Of a stretch of DNA of 64,000 nt, positions 32,586 through 41,770 are shown piece by piece (position 1 is the stretch's first letter; every line of letters begins with the position of its first letter). The stretch lies in assembly GCA_002422205.1 (NCBI GenBank), contig DITS01000001.1, positions 41,337-105,336 of the forward strand. Direction: 5' to 3'. The position numbers and the translations under genes were made by a program. Source of the stretch: Alphaproteobacteria bacterium UBA6178. Lineage in GTDB: Bacteria; Pseudomonadota; Alphaproteobacteria; Rickettsiales; UBA3002. Below the pieces are notes generated by a model. It was not told the origin of the DNA, made no database searches, and saw only the letters and a program-made list of their open reading frames with translations.

Positions 32586-33209
32586 CTATTGCTGGCTGGC
32601 GATCTTGCGGATTTCTTTTTCCACCAACCGTTCAACCAGCGTGGATAAATTCTCATCCAGCCAGTCTTTCAGCATCGGGCGAAGCGCTTCGAGCACTAAA
32701 TCCTCGACCGTGTGGCCCGAACGAAAAGCCGCCGAATCAATCGGTTGTAATACAGGCTCCGGCGCGCGGGATTTTTGCGACAGATTTTTCAGCGCGGCGG
32801 CGCTCGCCGCTGCCGTTTCTTGTGAAACCAACGTTTCGGCTTTGCTGCCCAAATCCGGCAGGCTGATAGGCGCTGCTTTGGCAGCGGGTTTGGGCGGCTC
32901 CTTTTTTTCGGCCATCGGCATCACGGCAGAATCCGTATGCTCGGCAGGGGCTTTGGGTGCCGCTTGCGTTTTGGGTTCGGGCTTGGATTGAGGCAAAATC
33001 GCCGAATCGGCTGCCAGCTCCACCACCGTGCCATCATCCTGCACCATTTCGGTTAACTCTAAAATATCAGAGCCGGAATCTGCCACGGACGCCCCCCCTA
33101 TTGATTCGCCATCATTTTCATCGCCTTCTTCTGCGATAATGCGTTTAATCGATTGGAGAATTTCCTCCATTGACTGGTCGTGATCTTCCGCTTTTGCCTC
33201 AGCTGTCAT
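32586..33209 (-). CDS. popZ: PopZ polar organizing protein (DUF2497)
   Basis: 207 residues. The N-terminal helix (SMEEILQSIKRIIAEE, residues about 13-28), a long disordered acidic/proline-alanine middle (30-140) and the C-terminal helices (EDLVLEALRPMLKDWLDENL, LVERLVEKEIRKIA, about 160-205) give exactly the PopZ layout. PopZ forms a network at the cell pole that anchors ParB/parS and many signalling proteins in Caulobacter and relatives. The order pcm-tolC-popZ is kept in many Alphaproteobacteria; valS, often next, is not here. The start ATG at 33209 directly precedes the conserved helix. Confidence 0.9.
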   Translation of the reverse strand: MTAEAKAEDHDQSMEEILQSIKRIIAEEGDENDGESIGGASVADSGSDILELTEMVQDDGTVVELAADSAILPQSKPEPKTQAAPKAPAEHTDSAVMPMAEKKEPPKPAAKAAPISLPDLGSKAETLVSQETAAASAAALKNLSQKSRAPEPVLQPIDSAAFRSGHTVEDLVLEALRPMLKDWLDENLSTLVERLVEKEIRKIASQQ

Positions 33210-33323
33210 GGTGTGCCCACTGTTAATGCTATTCCCTATGGCGTGTATTGTAACTGGCTTACCCCACAGATGACAAGCAAAAGCTGAGTGGGATAAAAAG
33301 GCCCGATAAAGCAGGTTAATAGC

Positions 33324-34763
33324 CTAAAAACCGATCAACCGCCACTTCACATCGTCATAATGCTTGGTGGGGTCATATTGTTCGACCGCCAGATTGAGAT
33401 TGCCCGGCAGTAAATCGCCCAATGTCAGATGCAGATTATAAATCGCCACGATACGGTTGCGCTGCGCACGGGTCAGATTCACACGTGCAATAAACAGCTC
33501 CTGTTCGGCGTCCAACACATCCAGAATCGTGCGCGAGCCATATTGCTGTTCCTGACGTACGCCATCGAGTGCGACTTCGGCGGCGCGGATCGCTTCTTCC
33601 TGTGCGGTAATGGTGGATACGGCGGCCTGCCAGTTTTCCCACGCACGAATCACCGATTCACGCACGAATTGTTCGGTATCGAGCAGCAAATGCTCACGAC
33701 GTTTGGCCAGAATTTTCGATTCACGCACGCGGGAATATTCGGCCCCACGCTGATACAGCGGCACGCTGACACTCAGCTGCACCGAATCGGTGTCAAACTG
33801 GCTGGTGCCATTGACACCCGCGCCATCCTGCCGTGTCATGGTGCCCACCAGCGACACTTTGGGCAGCAAGGACGACACGCTCACACCAATATCTTCTTCG
33901 GCGGCTTGTTTCAAATGCTCAAAGGAATCAATGGAGGGGTTTTTGGCTAATGCCTGCTCAATCGCGGCTTCCTTTGTTTCCGGCAAAGGCGGGAACTGAT
34001 CGGGCGCGGGCAAGGGCAATGTCGGCTTATACCCGACCAACCGCTCAAATGACGCGATGGAGGATTCCAGATTAGCACGCGCCTGAATCGTCTCGGCGCG
34101 GGCGCCGGACAGCCGCGCCTCGGACTGCGCGACATCGGTGCGCGTCACATCGCCCACTTCAAACCGCTCATTCGATGCGGTCAGCTGGCGGCCCAGCACA
34201 TCGGCATTGTTCTGGCTCAGCTCGAGCAACGAATAATTTTGCACCACATCCATATAGGCGGTAATGGATTCGAGCAGTACCTGCTGTTGCGCTGATAAAA
34301 AATCGGCACGCGCTGATAACATATTTTCTTTGGCACTATAGAAGCGATAAAAATTGCCGCCGCCCTGAAACAAGGGCTGCTCTAGCGATAATTGCTGCGC
34401 TTCGGTGTCGCCATAATTCCAGTCCGAGCCTTCGAAGCGCGTGCGCTGGCGGCCCCGGTCATAATTGGCCGACAGGTTAGGGCGAAAATTGGCCAGCGAT
34501 TGCGACACCCGTTCATCCTGTTGTTCCACCAGCCGTTGCGACGCTTGAATACGCGGGTTGAGCTTATACGCCGATTCCAGCGCTTGTGCGAAAGGGTCAG
34601 GATTGCCCGCTCGCTCAGCGGCAACATCCGGTTCGCCCAGCGGCATATCGGCCTCAAATGGCAATTCGGGCAAGGGTTCGGGCTGCACATCCTGCGCCCA
34701 AACGGGCTGCAACGCCGTGCTGCACAAAATCGCAGAAGTCAGAATCAGCCAGGAATATTTCAT
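33324..34763 (-). CDS. tolC: TolC-family outer-membrane efflux/secretion channel
   Basis: 479 residues. Signal peptide (1-23, ending QPVWA), then two outer-membrane-efflux repeats: ALESAYKLNPRIQASQ near 60 and AAIEQALAKNPSID near 275, and the helix motif YGSRTILDVLDAEQELFIARVNLTRAQRN near 410, which is diagnostic for TolC. It forms the trimeric exit duct for type I secretion and RND/MFS pumps. No pump or type I ATPase is in the window; the RTX-like protein at 37227 is a possible cargo. It lies between pcm and popZ. Confidence 0.92.
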   Translation of the reverse strand: MKYSWLILTSAILCSTALQPVWAQDVQPEPLPELPFEADMPLGEPDVAAERAGNPDPFAQALESAYKLNPRIQASQRLVEQQDERVSQSLANFRPNLSANYDRGRQRTRFEGSDWNYGDTEAQQLSLEQPLFQGGGNFYRFYSAKENMLSARADFLSAQQQVLLESITAYMDVVQNYSLLELSQNNADVLGRQLTASNERFEVGDVTRTDVAQSEARLSGARAETIQARANLESSIASFERLVGYKPTLPLPAPDQFPPLPETKEAAIEQALAKNPSIDSFEHLKQAAEEDIGVSVSSLLPKVSLVGTMTRQDGAGVNGTSQFDTDSVQLSVSVPLYQRGAEYSRVRESKILAKRREHLLLDTEQFVRESVIRAWENWQAAVSTITAQEEAIRAAEVALDGVRQEQQYGSRTILDVLDAEQELFIARVNLTRAQRNRIVAIYNLHLTLGDLLPGNLNLAVEQYDPTKHYDDVKWRLIGF

Positions 34764-34776
34764 AAGGCGCTCACAA

Positions 34777-35451
34777 TTACAGGGTAAAATCAGAATGGGC
34801 TTTTAAGGCAGGAATCACAGGCACCGCCGCATCAAACAGAATAATTTGCGCAAACTGTGCTTGCAGGCGTTGCAGCAGCACGGCACGGGCCATCACGCCT
34901 TGCTGTTCGGGCCCGCTGGCGGCTGCAACCAATGTTACCAATCGCCCGCCTTCTGCCAGCTGTTGCTTCAGCGCGTCAGGCACAATCTCCACCGCGCCAT
35001 CAATTAAAATCACCTCATAGGGCGCATGCGCCGGATCGCCCGAATGCAGCGCCGCAGTTAAAATTTCAACCTGACGCACGCCCATATCAGATAAAATGCG
35101 CCGCGCGCGGTCTGCCAGCTCGCGCTGCTCTTCTACCATCGTCACCTGACAGCCCAACTGCGCCAGCACGGCGGCGCTGTAGCCGGTATTGCCCGCGACC
35201 ACCAGCACTTTTGTGCCCACCTCAATCTGCGCGGCCTGCAATAAGCGCCCCAGCGCCACCGGTTGCATCAAAAAGCGGCCACTGCCCAACGGAATATTAT
35301 CATCCACATACGCATTGGCGGCATAAATCTCCGGCACGAATTGTTCGCGCGGGGTCACCCCCAATGCGGCAATAATGCGCGGATCGGTTACCTGATTCGG
35401 CTCCAGCTGCCCGTCGATCATATTGTGGCGCGCCATTTGTGTATTCATCAT
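34777..35451 (-). CDS. pcm: protein-L-isoaspartate O-methyltransferase family protein
   Basis: About 224 residues from the ATG at 35451 (or 35448), both behind a GAGGGAGA ribosome site; the frame extends to 35514 without a family match. SAM-binding motif VLVVAGNTGYSAAVLAQLG, and the family motifs VTDPRIIAALG, PREQFVPE and DDNIPLGSGRFLMQP (normally with the Ser/Thr that binds isoAsp). In this alphaproteobacterial branch the gene always sits before tolC, and its true substrate is uncertain. tolC starts 13 bp downstream, so they are co-transcribed. Confidence 0.88.
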   Translation of the reverse strand: MMNTQMARHNMIDGQLEPNQVTDPRIIAALGVTPREQFVPEIYAANAYVDDNIPLGSGRFLMQPVALGRLLQAAQIEVGTKVLVVAGNTGYSAAVLAQLGCQVTMVEEQRELADRARRILSDMGVRQVEILTAALHSGDPAHAPYEVILIDGAVEIVPDALKQQLAEGGRLVTLVAAASGPEQQGVMARAVLLQRLQAQFAQIILFDAAVPVIPALKAHSDFTL

Positions 35452-35749
35452 ATATTCTCCCTCATTCTCAAGCCTGCCTGCTGTAGCGTGGCTGCGGCGC
35501 AAAGGCAACCCCAATCACCTTTGTCTATAAATTGTGGCTAACCTAGCGCAGATTGCACCGCATTTCCACCTCATCGCTGTGACTGCTGGCAGATAAGATA
35601 CTTTTTCGCCCAAACAAGACGCAATTGTGCATTATTGATACATGTGATTAAGGGATTTTTTATATGACGTTAAGGTTTGGTTAGGAAAGCGCGCAGGAAA
35701 CTGCTTGACCGGCCTTCGCGGCGGGGTTATGCGTAGCGTCCACCCATGC

Positions 35750-35823
35750 GGCCCGATGGCAGAGTGGTGATGCAGCGGTTTGCAAAACCGTGAACGTCGG
35801 TTCAATTCCGGCTCGGGCCTCCA
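35750..35823 (+). tRNA. tRNA-Cys (anticodon GCA)
   Basis: 74 nt with CCA encoded. Acceptor arms GGCCCGA and TCGGGCC pair fully. The anticodon arm is GCGGT-TTGCAAA-ACCGT with anticodon GCA, and the T-arm has GTCGGTTCAATTCCGGC. Confidence 0.96.
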
Positions 35824-35824
35824 C

Positions 35825-36130
35825 CCTTCGCCCTTGCGGGCTTCGGGTGGCGCAGCCCCCGAAAACGCAACCTTGGGCGAAGGAGTGCCCTGCATAGCCT
35901 TTGGCGAAGCATGGGCTAGCTAGTATTTATATTGCCTCCGCGGCTCGCCTCCTGCTCGCCCGTTAGGCGCCGCTCAAGGCTGATGCGGTTTACTAACCGC
36001 ATGTTCCATTGCCTCCGCGGCTCGCCTCCTGCTCGCCCGTTAGGCGCCGCTCAAGGCTGATGCGGTTTACTAACCGCATGCTTGTTGCAACATCTTTTTA
36101 AAACGTCATTTCCGCGAAAGCGGGAATCCA
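35825..36130. repeat. long palindrome, tandem 73-bp repeats and a palindromic element after tRNA-Cys
   Basis: 35825-35883 begins CCTTCGCCC and ends GGGCGAAGG, starting two bases after the tRNA. 35931-36003 and 36008-36080 are two identical 73-bp units separated by 4 bp; each ends in the hairpin ATGCGGTT-TACT-AACCGCAT. 36105-36130 is a TTTCCGC-type palindromic element. This stretch (35824-36149) has no gene. Confidence 0.85.
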
Positions 36131-36149
36131 GAGCGCTTACATCCGCGCC

Positions 36150-36998
36150 TTACGCCGCTTCCGCCTCGGGCTGCATCAGTTTTTCCAGCATATCAATCAG
36201 CGACTCAGTATTGTCGCGGGCTTTGTCGAGGCTGGCAAATTGCGCCTGCATCAGTTCAATCACCGAAGCTTGGCGATAACTTCCAGCCTGCAGCATCGCT
36301 TCTTCCAGTCCGGTCTGGTTCAGATCAAATAAATCGCTGGTCATGCTGTTGGTAATGCCCAAAAAGGCTTGCAGCACCGGATTGGTATCCAGATTCACAT
36401 TGGTGGTGGTCAGGCTGATCGTCGCGCGCTCGCTGGATTGATACTTAAAGCCATTGCCCGTCATTTCCAGGCTTTCGTCAAAGCTGAAATTGCCGGCCAT
36501 GCTGGTGCGCGCATCGGCGTAGCTAAAGCTAAAATTAAACGAGGTTTTGTTGCTGTAATAATCGTCCGAGCTGGTGGTTGCTTGCGCAAAGCTGCCCTGC
36601 ATTGCAAAAGCAAAGCCGCCTGCGACCGAGGCGGGGTCTTTGGCAATCGCCGCCAGCACTGTATCGGCCATTTTGGATAGCTGCTCCATCGCGCCACCCA
36701 AAAAATCGGCATTGGTGCCGTCTTTGACATAATCTTTAATCGCGCGCAGCGCCTCGCTCATCGCATCGGGAGCGGTGGCGGCATTCAACCGTTCAATCAG
36801 CGCCTGCAACTCCGCCATCGATTGCGCCATCGGATTAATGTTCGCCGTATCGGATTTCGACGTGACGGCATTGGCGATTTGCAGGGGCGCGGCGGGTGCC
36901 GCCTGAATGGGGCTACGGATTTGTGCGAGCAGCCCATTGGGCGTGCCCTGCTGCATCGACGATAAAGGGGATGCAAAACGGGATAAGGAACCGTCCAT
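36150..36998 (-). CDS. hypothetical protein, not recognised
   Basis: 282 residues, ribosome site TAGGAG 6 bp before the ATG. No signal peptide or membrane helix. The N-terminal 60 residues are Pro/Ala/Gln rich. A helical part (about 57-130: MAELQALIERLNAA, AMSEALRAIKDYV) is followed by a beta-rich middle (about 140-205, alternating Ser/Phe/Thr) and a helical C-terminus with RDNTESLIDMLEKLM. Glycine, serine and threonine contents suggest a structural or secreted protein. It stands between tRNA-Cys repeats and the divergent RTX-like gene. It could be a partner of that gene, but nothing shows this. Confidence 0.6.
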   Translation of the reverse strand: MDGSLSRFASPLSSMQQGTPNGLLAQIRSPIQAAPAAPLQIANAVTSKSDTANINPMAQSMAELQALIERLNAATAPDAMSEALRAIKDYVKDGTNADFLGGAMEQLSKMADTVLAAIAKDPASVAGGFAFAMQGSFAQATTSSDDYYSNKTSFNFSFSYADARTSMAGNFSFDESLEMTGNGFKYQSSERATISLTTTNVNLDTNPVLQAFLGITNSMTSDLFDLNQTGLEEAMLQAGSYRQASVIELMQAQFASLDKARDNTESLIDMLEKLMQPEAEAA

Positions 36999-37226
36999 AA
37001 TTCACTCCTACCTAGAGCATTGCGCGCGGGCTAATTGCCCACCAATTTCAACTTATACTAGCACAATTTGCCACCTGTTCCTAGCATTTATTGCCGCTAT
37101 GAATAGCAACGCAGCGGATTGAATTTACTGCAAGCTGCTGGGGATACGTATAAAAAATTTTATGCTGGTGCATGGCACAGGGATTGCTACCATGCGGCTT
37201 CACATTATAATGTAAGGATATGCGCG

Positions 37227-39743
37227 ATGGTTGCTTATAATTTCGACCTCATTCTCGATCAGGTGGTCACCTTTTCCCCTGATGCGGATAGTTTGCGCTT
37301 CAGCACGGTTTCCGCTTCGCAGGTGAGCTTCACCGTGGTGGATACGCGCCTGCGCGTCAGCACCGCAGCGGGTAGCGCTCTGCTTGATAGCACCCCAGCG
37401 CGCGAAGAAACCACACCCGCCATTTTCAGCCTGACCAATATCACCTTTCTCGATGGTAGCGTGTTCGTCGCAGGTGATGCGGACAGTGCCGAGACCACGC
37501 TCGACGGCGCCGATAACATCATTGATTTCACCACCGATTTAAGTCTGGTCAACGCCATCAACAAAAATAATCAAATCCACGGCCTTGGCGGCAATGACGA
37601 AATCATCATGGGCAGCAGCGCCGGTAATCATCTGATTTTTGGCGGCGCAGGCGGCGACAGCATCACCTCCGGCGAAGGCAACAGCACGATCTATGGCGGC
37701 ACCAGCCTGTCCGATACCAGCGATGGTGCCGATTCCTTTATTTTAGGCGCAGGCAGCAATGATGTCTATGGCAATGCGGGCGCCGATGCGGTGACCTTTG
37801 CCTCGCCCACCGGCGTGGGCCACACTTTACGCTTCTGGGGCGGCGTCGGCGCCGACAGCCTCACCGCAAGCGGTGCCAGTGGCAGCATGTTTGTGCAGGC
37901 AGGGCCCGACAGCGACGTTATCACGCTCAGCAATGCGGGCAACAGCACCTTGTTCGGCGGCTCGGGCAGCGACACACTCGACATCACCGGCAGCACCGGC
38001 AACGCCACCCTCTATGGCGGCAATGGCATTGCTGATACCAGCGATGGTAATGACCGCATCATCAGTGGCAATGGCAATGTCGTGATTTATGCCAATGCGG
38101 GCAACGATAATATCACCCTCAATAATGTCGTCGGTACGATTGCGACCGTGTATTTAGGCGCAGGTACCGATTCGCTCGATTCCGCAGCAGTGGGCGGCAC
38201 CTTTCAAATCTGGGGTGGCCCGTCGGGCGATGTGATAGACCTCACCAATCACACCGGCAATGCGACCATATACGGTGGCAATGGCAATTACGATCCGACC
38301 GATGGCAACGACACCATCACCGGCAGCGGCAGTGGCAACAGCATCATTTACGGTAATGCCGGTAATGACCGCATCACCGTTACCCCGGCTGCTGGGCGCA
38401 GCGCGATCGTTTATGCAGGCGCGGGCAATGATACGATTGCCGCCTCCCCCACCGCTAACAGCGCCACACTGCAATTATTTGGCAATACCGGCGATGATCG
38501 CTTTCAGCTTGATTTCACCAACGGCGCTCCGTCAGTGCGTATCGAAGATTATGGCACCGGCAGTAACGGCGTCGATTTAACATTGAGCGGTGGCGCAGCA
38601 GCAGCCAACCTCACCGTCGACCGGCTATCCACCAGCGATACGGTTTTACGCAATGGCAGCAGCGAACAGATTTTACTGGGTGGCTTTCGTGGCAATTTTA
38701 CCACCGCCAGCACGAAGTTCAGCGATAGCTCCTTGCTCATCACCAATTTTGGCGGGGCGGCAGCCTCACTGGCTGGGGGCGTGGGCAGCGACCAGCTGAT
38801 TGCGGGTAATAACGGCGACACGCTCACCGCTGGCACTGGTGGCAATGACAAACTCACCGGCGGCAATGGCAATGACCGTTTTATTCTTACCACCGAAACA
38901 CTCACCAACATGGATACGATTGCCGGTGGCGCAGGCACCGACACGCTGGTGCTGGGCACGCCCAACACCGCCATTACCGATTTTGCCTTTGATCATGTCA
39001 GCAGCATAGAAACCCTTGTGATTCTCGCGGGCGATTACAGCGTCAACGGCTTTACATTGGGCAGCAACGCGTCACAAGCAGGCATCGTCACAATCGACGC
39101 GATTTTGGCGGGTGCGTTATCGGTTGATTTATCGACCATGACGCATGGCGTCAGCTATACCGGCGGTACGGGCAGCGATGTGCTCATCAGCACCGCACAT
39201 GATGATTTCATCCGTGGTGGCGCAGGCGATGACACCATCATCGGCGGGCGCGGCAATGATACCATTCGTGGCGGCACCGGCGATGATGTGTTCGCTTATC
39301 AAACCACCGCCATTCAGGGCGTCGATCGCTATCTCGATGTCGATTTCGGCACGTCTGCAACGGCAGGCCTTGCCGACCGCTTCCAGTTCGATGCGTCACT
39401 CACCGCCCTCAATCTCGGGAATAATGATGATAGCGTCGATGGAGCCATTATCAACAGTGTCACCAGCGCCGGATCAGCGGGAACCGAGCTGATTATTTTG
39501 CGCAATGTCGCACTCAATGCCGACAACCGCGCTGCCTCGCTTGACATTATTAATGCCGACGCAGCGATAGGCGACGGGGTGATCAATGTGTTCTACGACA
39601 GTAGTGAAGGCCATGTGGTGATGTATTACGATCAGGATGGCCGCACCGCAGGCGGGCATCTCAAATTTGCCTCCCTTGAAAATCTGACCGCCCTGACCGA
39701 TATGAATGTGATCGATTTCAGCGATTTTATTTTCACGGCATAA
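37227..39743 (+). CDS. large RTX-like calcium-binding repeat protein
   Basis: 838 residues from the ATG at 37227, which has AAGGA 8 bp upstream; the longer frame from 37119 uses TTG. No signal peptide. Residues 118-430 hold Gly/Asp/Asn-rich repeats such as LIFGGAGGDSI and IYGNAGNDRI, arranged in super-repeats marked by DTSDGAD (163), DTSDGND (270) and DPTDGND (356). A C-terminal block has classic nonapeptides (GGNGNDRF, GGAGDDTIIGGRGNDTIRGG) and ends YDQDGRTAGGHLKFASLEN followed by a hydrophobic tail. This fits type I secretion substrates that fold on Ca2+ outside the cell. No HlyB/HlyD genes are near; tolC is at 33324. Could be an adhesin or matrix protein. Confidence 0.8.
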   Translation: MVAYNFDLILDQVVTFSPDADSLRFSTVSASQVSFTVVDTRLRVSTAAGSALLDSTPAREETTPAIFSLTNITFLDGSVFVAGDADSAETTLDGADNIIDFTTDLSLVNAINKNNQIHGLGGNDEIIMGSSAGNHLIFGGAGGDSITSGEGNSTIYGGTSLSDTSDGADSFILGAGSNDVYGNAGADAVTFASPTGVGHTLRFWGGVGADSLTASGASGSMFVQAGPDSDVITLSNAGNSTLFGGSGSDTLDITGSTGNATLYGGNGIADTSDGNDRIISGNGNVVIYANAGNDNITLNNVVGTIATVYLGAGTDSLDSAAVGGTFQIWGGPSGDVIDLTNHTGNATIYGGNGNYDPTDGNDTITGSGSGNSIIYGNAGNDRITVTPAAGRSAIVYAGAGNDTIAASPTANSATLQLFGNTGDDRFQLDFTNGAPSVRIEDYGTGSNGVDLTLSGGAAAANLTVDRLSTSDTVLRNGSSEQILLGGFRGNFTTASTKFSDSSLLITNFGGAAASLAGGVGSDQLIAGNNGDTLTAGTGGNDKLTGGNGNDRFILTTETLTNMDTIAGGAGTDTLVLGTPNTAITDFAFDHVSSIETLVILAGDYSVNGFTLGSNASQAGIVTIDAILAGALSVDLSTMTHGVSYTGGTGSDVLISTAHDDFIRGGAGDDTIIGGRGNDTIRGGTGDDVFAYQTTAIQGVDRYLDVDFGTSATAGLADRFQFDASLTALNLGNNDDSVDGAIINSVTSAGSAGTELIILRNVALNADNRAASLDIINADAAIGDGVINVFYDSSEGHVVMYYDQDGRTAGGHLKFASLENLTALTDMNVIDFSDFIFTA

Positions 39744-39761
39744 GATAAGGACTCGTTGCCT

Positions 39762-40688
39762 ATGGCCGCGCCCAAAGCAGAAAATCCCACCGACGAGGAA
39801 ACGCTCAGCATCGTTGAAGGTATCAGCACCATCGTCAAAAATCCCGAAGCACTCAGTGAAGAAGCCCGCATGGCCAAAGATTTTCTAGCCACGCAAGGGG
39901 TTGAGTGGGGTTTGCATCTGCTCGCTGCATTACTCATCTTTTTTATCGGTAAATGGTTTGCCAAAAAAATTATGATTGCTGTGCGCAAGCTCATGGTGCG
40001 TAGCAAGGTCGATGACACGCTGGTCGATTTTGTAGGCAACATGCTGTATGCGCTGGCACTCACCTTTGTCGCGATTGCGGCGATCAGCCAGTTGGGTGTC
40101 AACACCACCTCGCTTGCCGCAGTGGTGGCCGCAGCCGGTTTAGCAATCGGCCTGTCATTGCAAAGCTCGCTATCCAATCTTGCCGCCGGGGTGATGATTA
40201 TTACCTTCCGCCCGTTCCGCCGTGGAGACTATGTCGAAATCGCCAATACCGCCGGGTCGGTGCAAGAGGTGAATATGTTCACCACCACCCTCACTTCGCC
40301 CGATAATAAAACGATTATCGTGCCTAATGGTTCGGTCATTTCCAATAATATCATCAATTATTCCGCTATGGCCACGCGCCGCGTTGATCTGACATTCGGC
40401 GTCAGCTACAGCGATGATTTGCGTAAGGTGAAAGCGGTATTGCATGAGATTCTGGAAGCTGATGATCGGGTACTCAAAGACCCCGAACCCACCATTGCCA
40501 TTGGCGCGCTTGCCGATAGCAGCGTCAATGTATTATGCCGACCATGGGTTAAATCCGCCGATTACTGGGCTGTCTACTGGGATTTAATGGAGCGCGTCAA
40601 GCTTCGCTTCGACGAGGAAGGCATCACCATCCCATTCCCGCAACGCGAAACCCGCATGATCTATCTCAACAAACCGCAGGATGTGTAA
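39762..40688 (+). CDS. mscS: small-conductance mechanosensitive channel (MscS family)
   Basis: 308 residues from the ATG at 39762 (a TTG at 39756 is also in frame); AAGGA lies upstream. Three membrane helices (about 45-65, 88-108, 115-140); the third carries GLAIGLSLQSSLSNLAAGVM, the pore helix. The beta domain follows with FRPFRRGDYVEI and TIIVPNGSVISNNIINYS, then the C-terminal alpha/beta part. It opens when membrane tension rises to let out solutes. It lies 18 bp after the RTX-like gene and overlaps the start region of the aldo-keto reductase gene, so the three may form one transcript. Confidence 0.94.
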   Translation: MAAPKAENPTDEETLSIVEGISTIVKNPEALSEEARMAKDFLATQGVEWGLHLLAALLIFFIGKWFAKKIMIAVRKLMVRSKVDDTLVDFVGNMLYALALTFVAIAAISQLGVNTTSLAAVVAAAGLAIGLSLQSSLSNLAAGVMIITFRPFRRGDYVEIANTAGSVQEVNMFTTTLTSPDNKTIIVPNGSVISNNIINYSAMATRRVDLTFGVSYSDDLRKVKAVLHEILEADDRVLKDPEPTIAIGALADSSVNVLCRPWVKSADYWAVYWDLMERVKLRFDEEGITIPFPQRETRMIYLNKPQDV

Positions 40689-40689
40689 C

Positions 40690-41730
40690 ATGGATTATCG
40701 CAAGTTGGGTAATACGGATATCCAGGTCAGCACCATTTGTCTGGGCACCATGACATGGGGCGAGCAAAACACCGAAGCCGACGCCCATGCGCAGCTCGAT
40801 TATGCGCTAGCACAGGGTGTCAATTTTATCGATGTGGCTGAAATGTATCCGGTACCGCCGCGTGCCGCCACGCAAGGGCGCACCGAATCCTATATCGGCA
40901 GTTGGCTTGCCCAGCGCGGCAGGCGTGACGATGTGATTATCGCCACCAAAGTGGTAGGCCGCTCACAGAATTTTGATTATCTGGGGCGTGGCGAAACCCG
41001 CCTCAACCGTGCCCAAATTCATGCCGCGATTGATGGCAGCCTCAAGCGCCTACAAACCGATTATGTCGACTTATACCAGCTGCACTGGCCCGATCGCGCC
41101 ACCAATTATTTCGGCGAGTTGGGCTATACTCACAAAGCCGACGATGACGCCATTGCACTAGAAGAAACGCTCAGCGCGCTGGCCGAGTTGATACAGGCTG
41201 GCAAAGTGCGGCATATCGGCTTATCGAACGACACGCCATGGGGTGTGGCGGAATGCCTGCGCCTGCATCGCGAGCAGCAATTGCCGCGTATCATGAGCGT
41301 GCAAAATCCCTACAGCCTGCTCAATCGCAGCTACGAGGTTGGGCTGGCCGAAATGTCGATCCGCGAGCAATGCGGTTTGCTCGCTTATTCGCCGCTGGGC
41401 TTTGGTGTGCTATCGGGCAAATATCTCGATGGCAAACAGCCCGATGGGGCGCGGCTTACTTTGTTTGAGCGTTTCCAGCGCTATACCGGCATCAAAGCCA
41501 CCACCGCCACCGCCCGCTATGTGGCACTCGCGCATGAGCATGGGCTGGACCCCGCGCAAATGGCGCTGGCCTTTGTCACCATGCAGCCCTTTGTCACCAG
41601 CAATATTATCGGTGCCACCACGTTGGAACAGCTTACCAGTAATATCGGCAGTCAACGCCTCACCCTCCCCCCCGAGGTGCTCTCGGGCATTCAGGATATT
41701 CATCAGGACATTCCCAACCCCTGCCCGTGA
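40690..41730 (+). CDS. aldo-keto reductase, Tas-like
   Basis: 346 residues from the ATG at 40690, one base after the mscS stop. A TIM-barrel AKR with Asp/Tyr in NFIDVAEMYPVP, Lys in IATKVVG and His in YQLHWPDR, the full catalytic tetrad. The wider match (LGTMTWGEQNTEADAHAQLD, NPYSLLNRSYEVG, YSPLGFGVLSGKYL) is to E. coli Tas, a protein that can replace prephenate dehydrogenase when overexpressed. The natural substrate is unknown. It uses NADPH. Downstream lies the palindromic repeat array. Confidence 0.9.
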   Translation: MDYRKLGNTDIQVSTICLGTMTWGEQNTEADAHAQLDYALAQGVNFIDVAEMYPVPPRAATQGRTESYIGSWLAQRGRRDDVIIATKVVGRSQNFDYLGRGETRLNRAQIHAAIDGSLKRLQTDYVDLYQLHWPDRATNYFGELGYTHKADDDAIALEETLSALAELIQAGKVRHIGLSNDTPWGVAECLRLHREQQLPRIMSVQNPYSLLNRSYEVGLAEMSIREQCGLLAYSPLGFGVLSGKYLDGKQPDGARLTLFERFQRYTGIKATTATARYVALAHEHGLDPAQMALAFVTMQPFVTSNIIGATTLEQLTSNIGSQRLTLPPEVLSGIQDIHQDIPNPCP

Positions 41731-41770
41731 CCCTGCTCCTGCTCCCTGCTCTCGCCCCCTGTGCCCCTCC

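Noticed and set aside
35632..35895. Minus-strand 87-codon open frame around 35750
   Set aside because: It is the antisense translation of tRNA-Cys and its palindrome.
36082..36279. Plus-strand 65-codon frame after the tRNA
   Set aside because: It starts in the repeat region and overlaps the 3' end of the gene at 36150 on the other strand.
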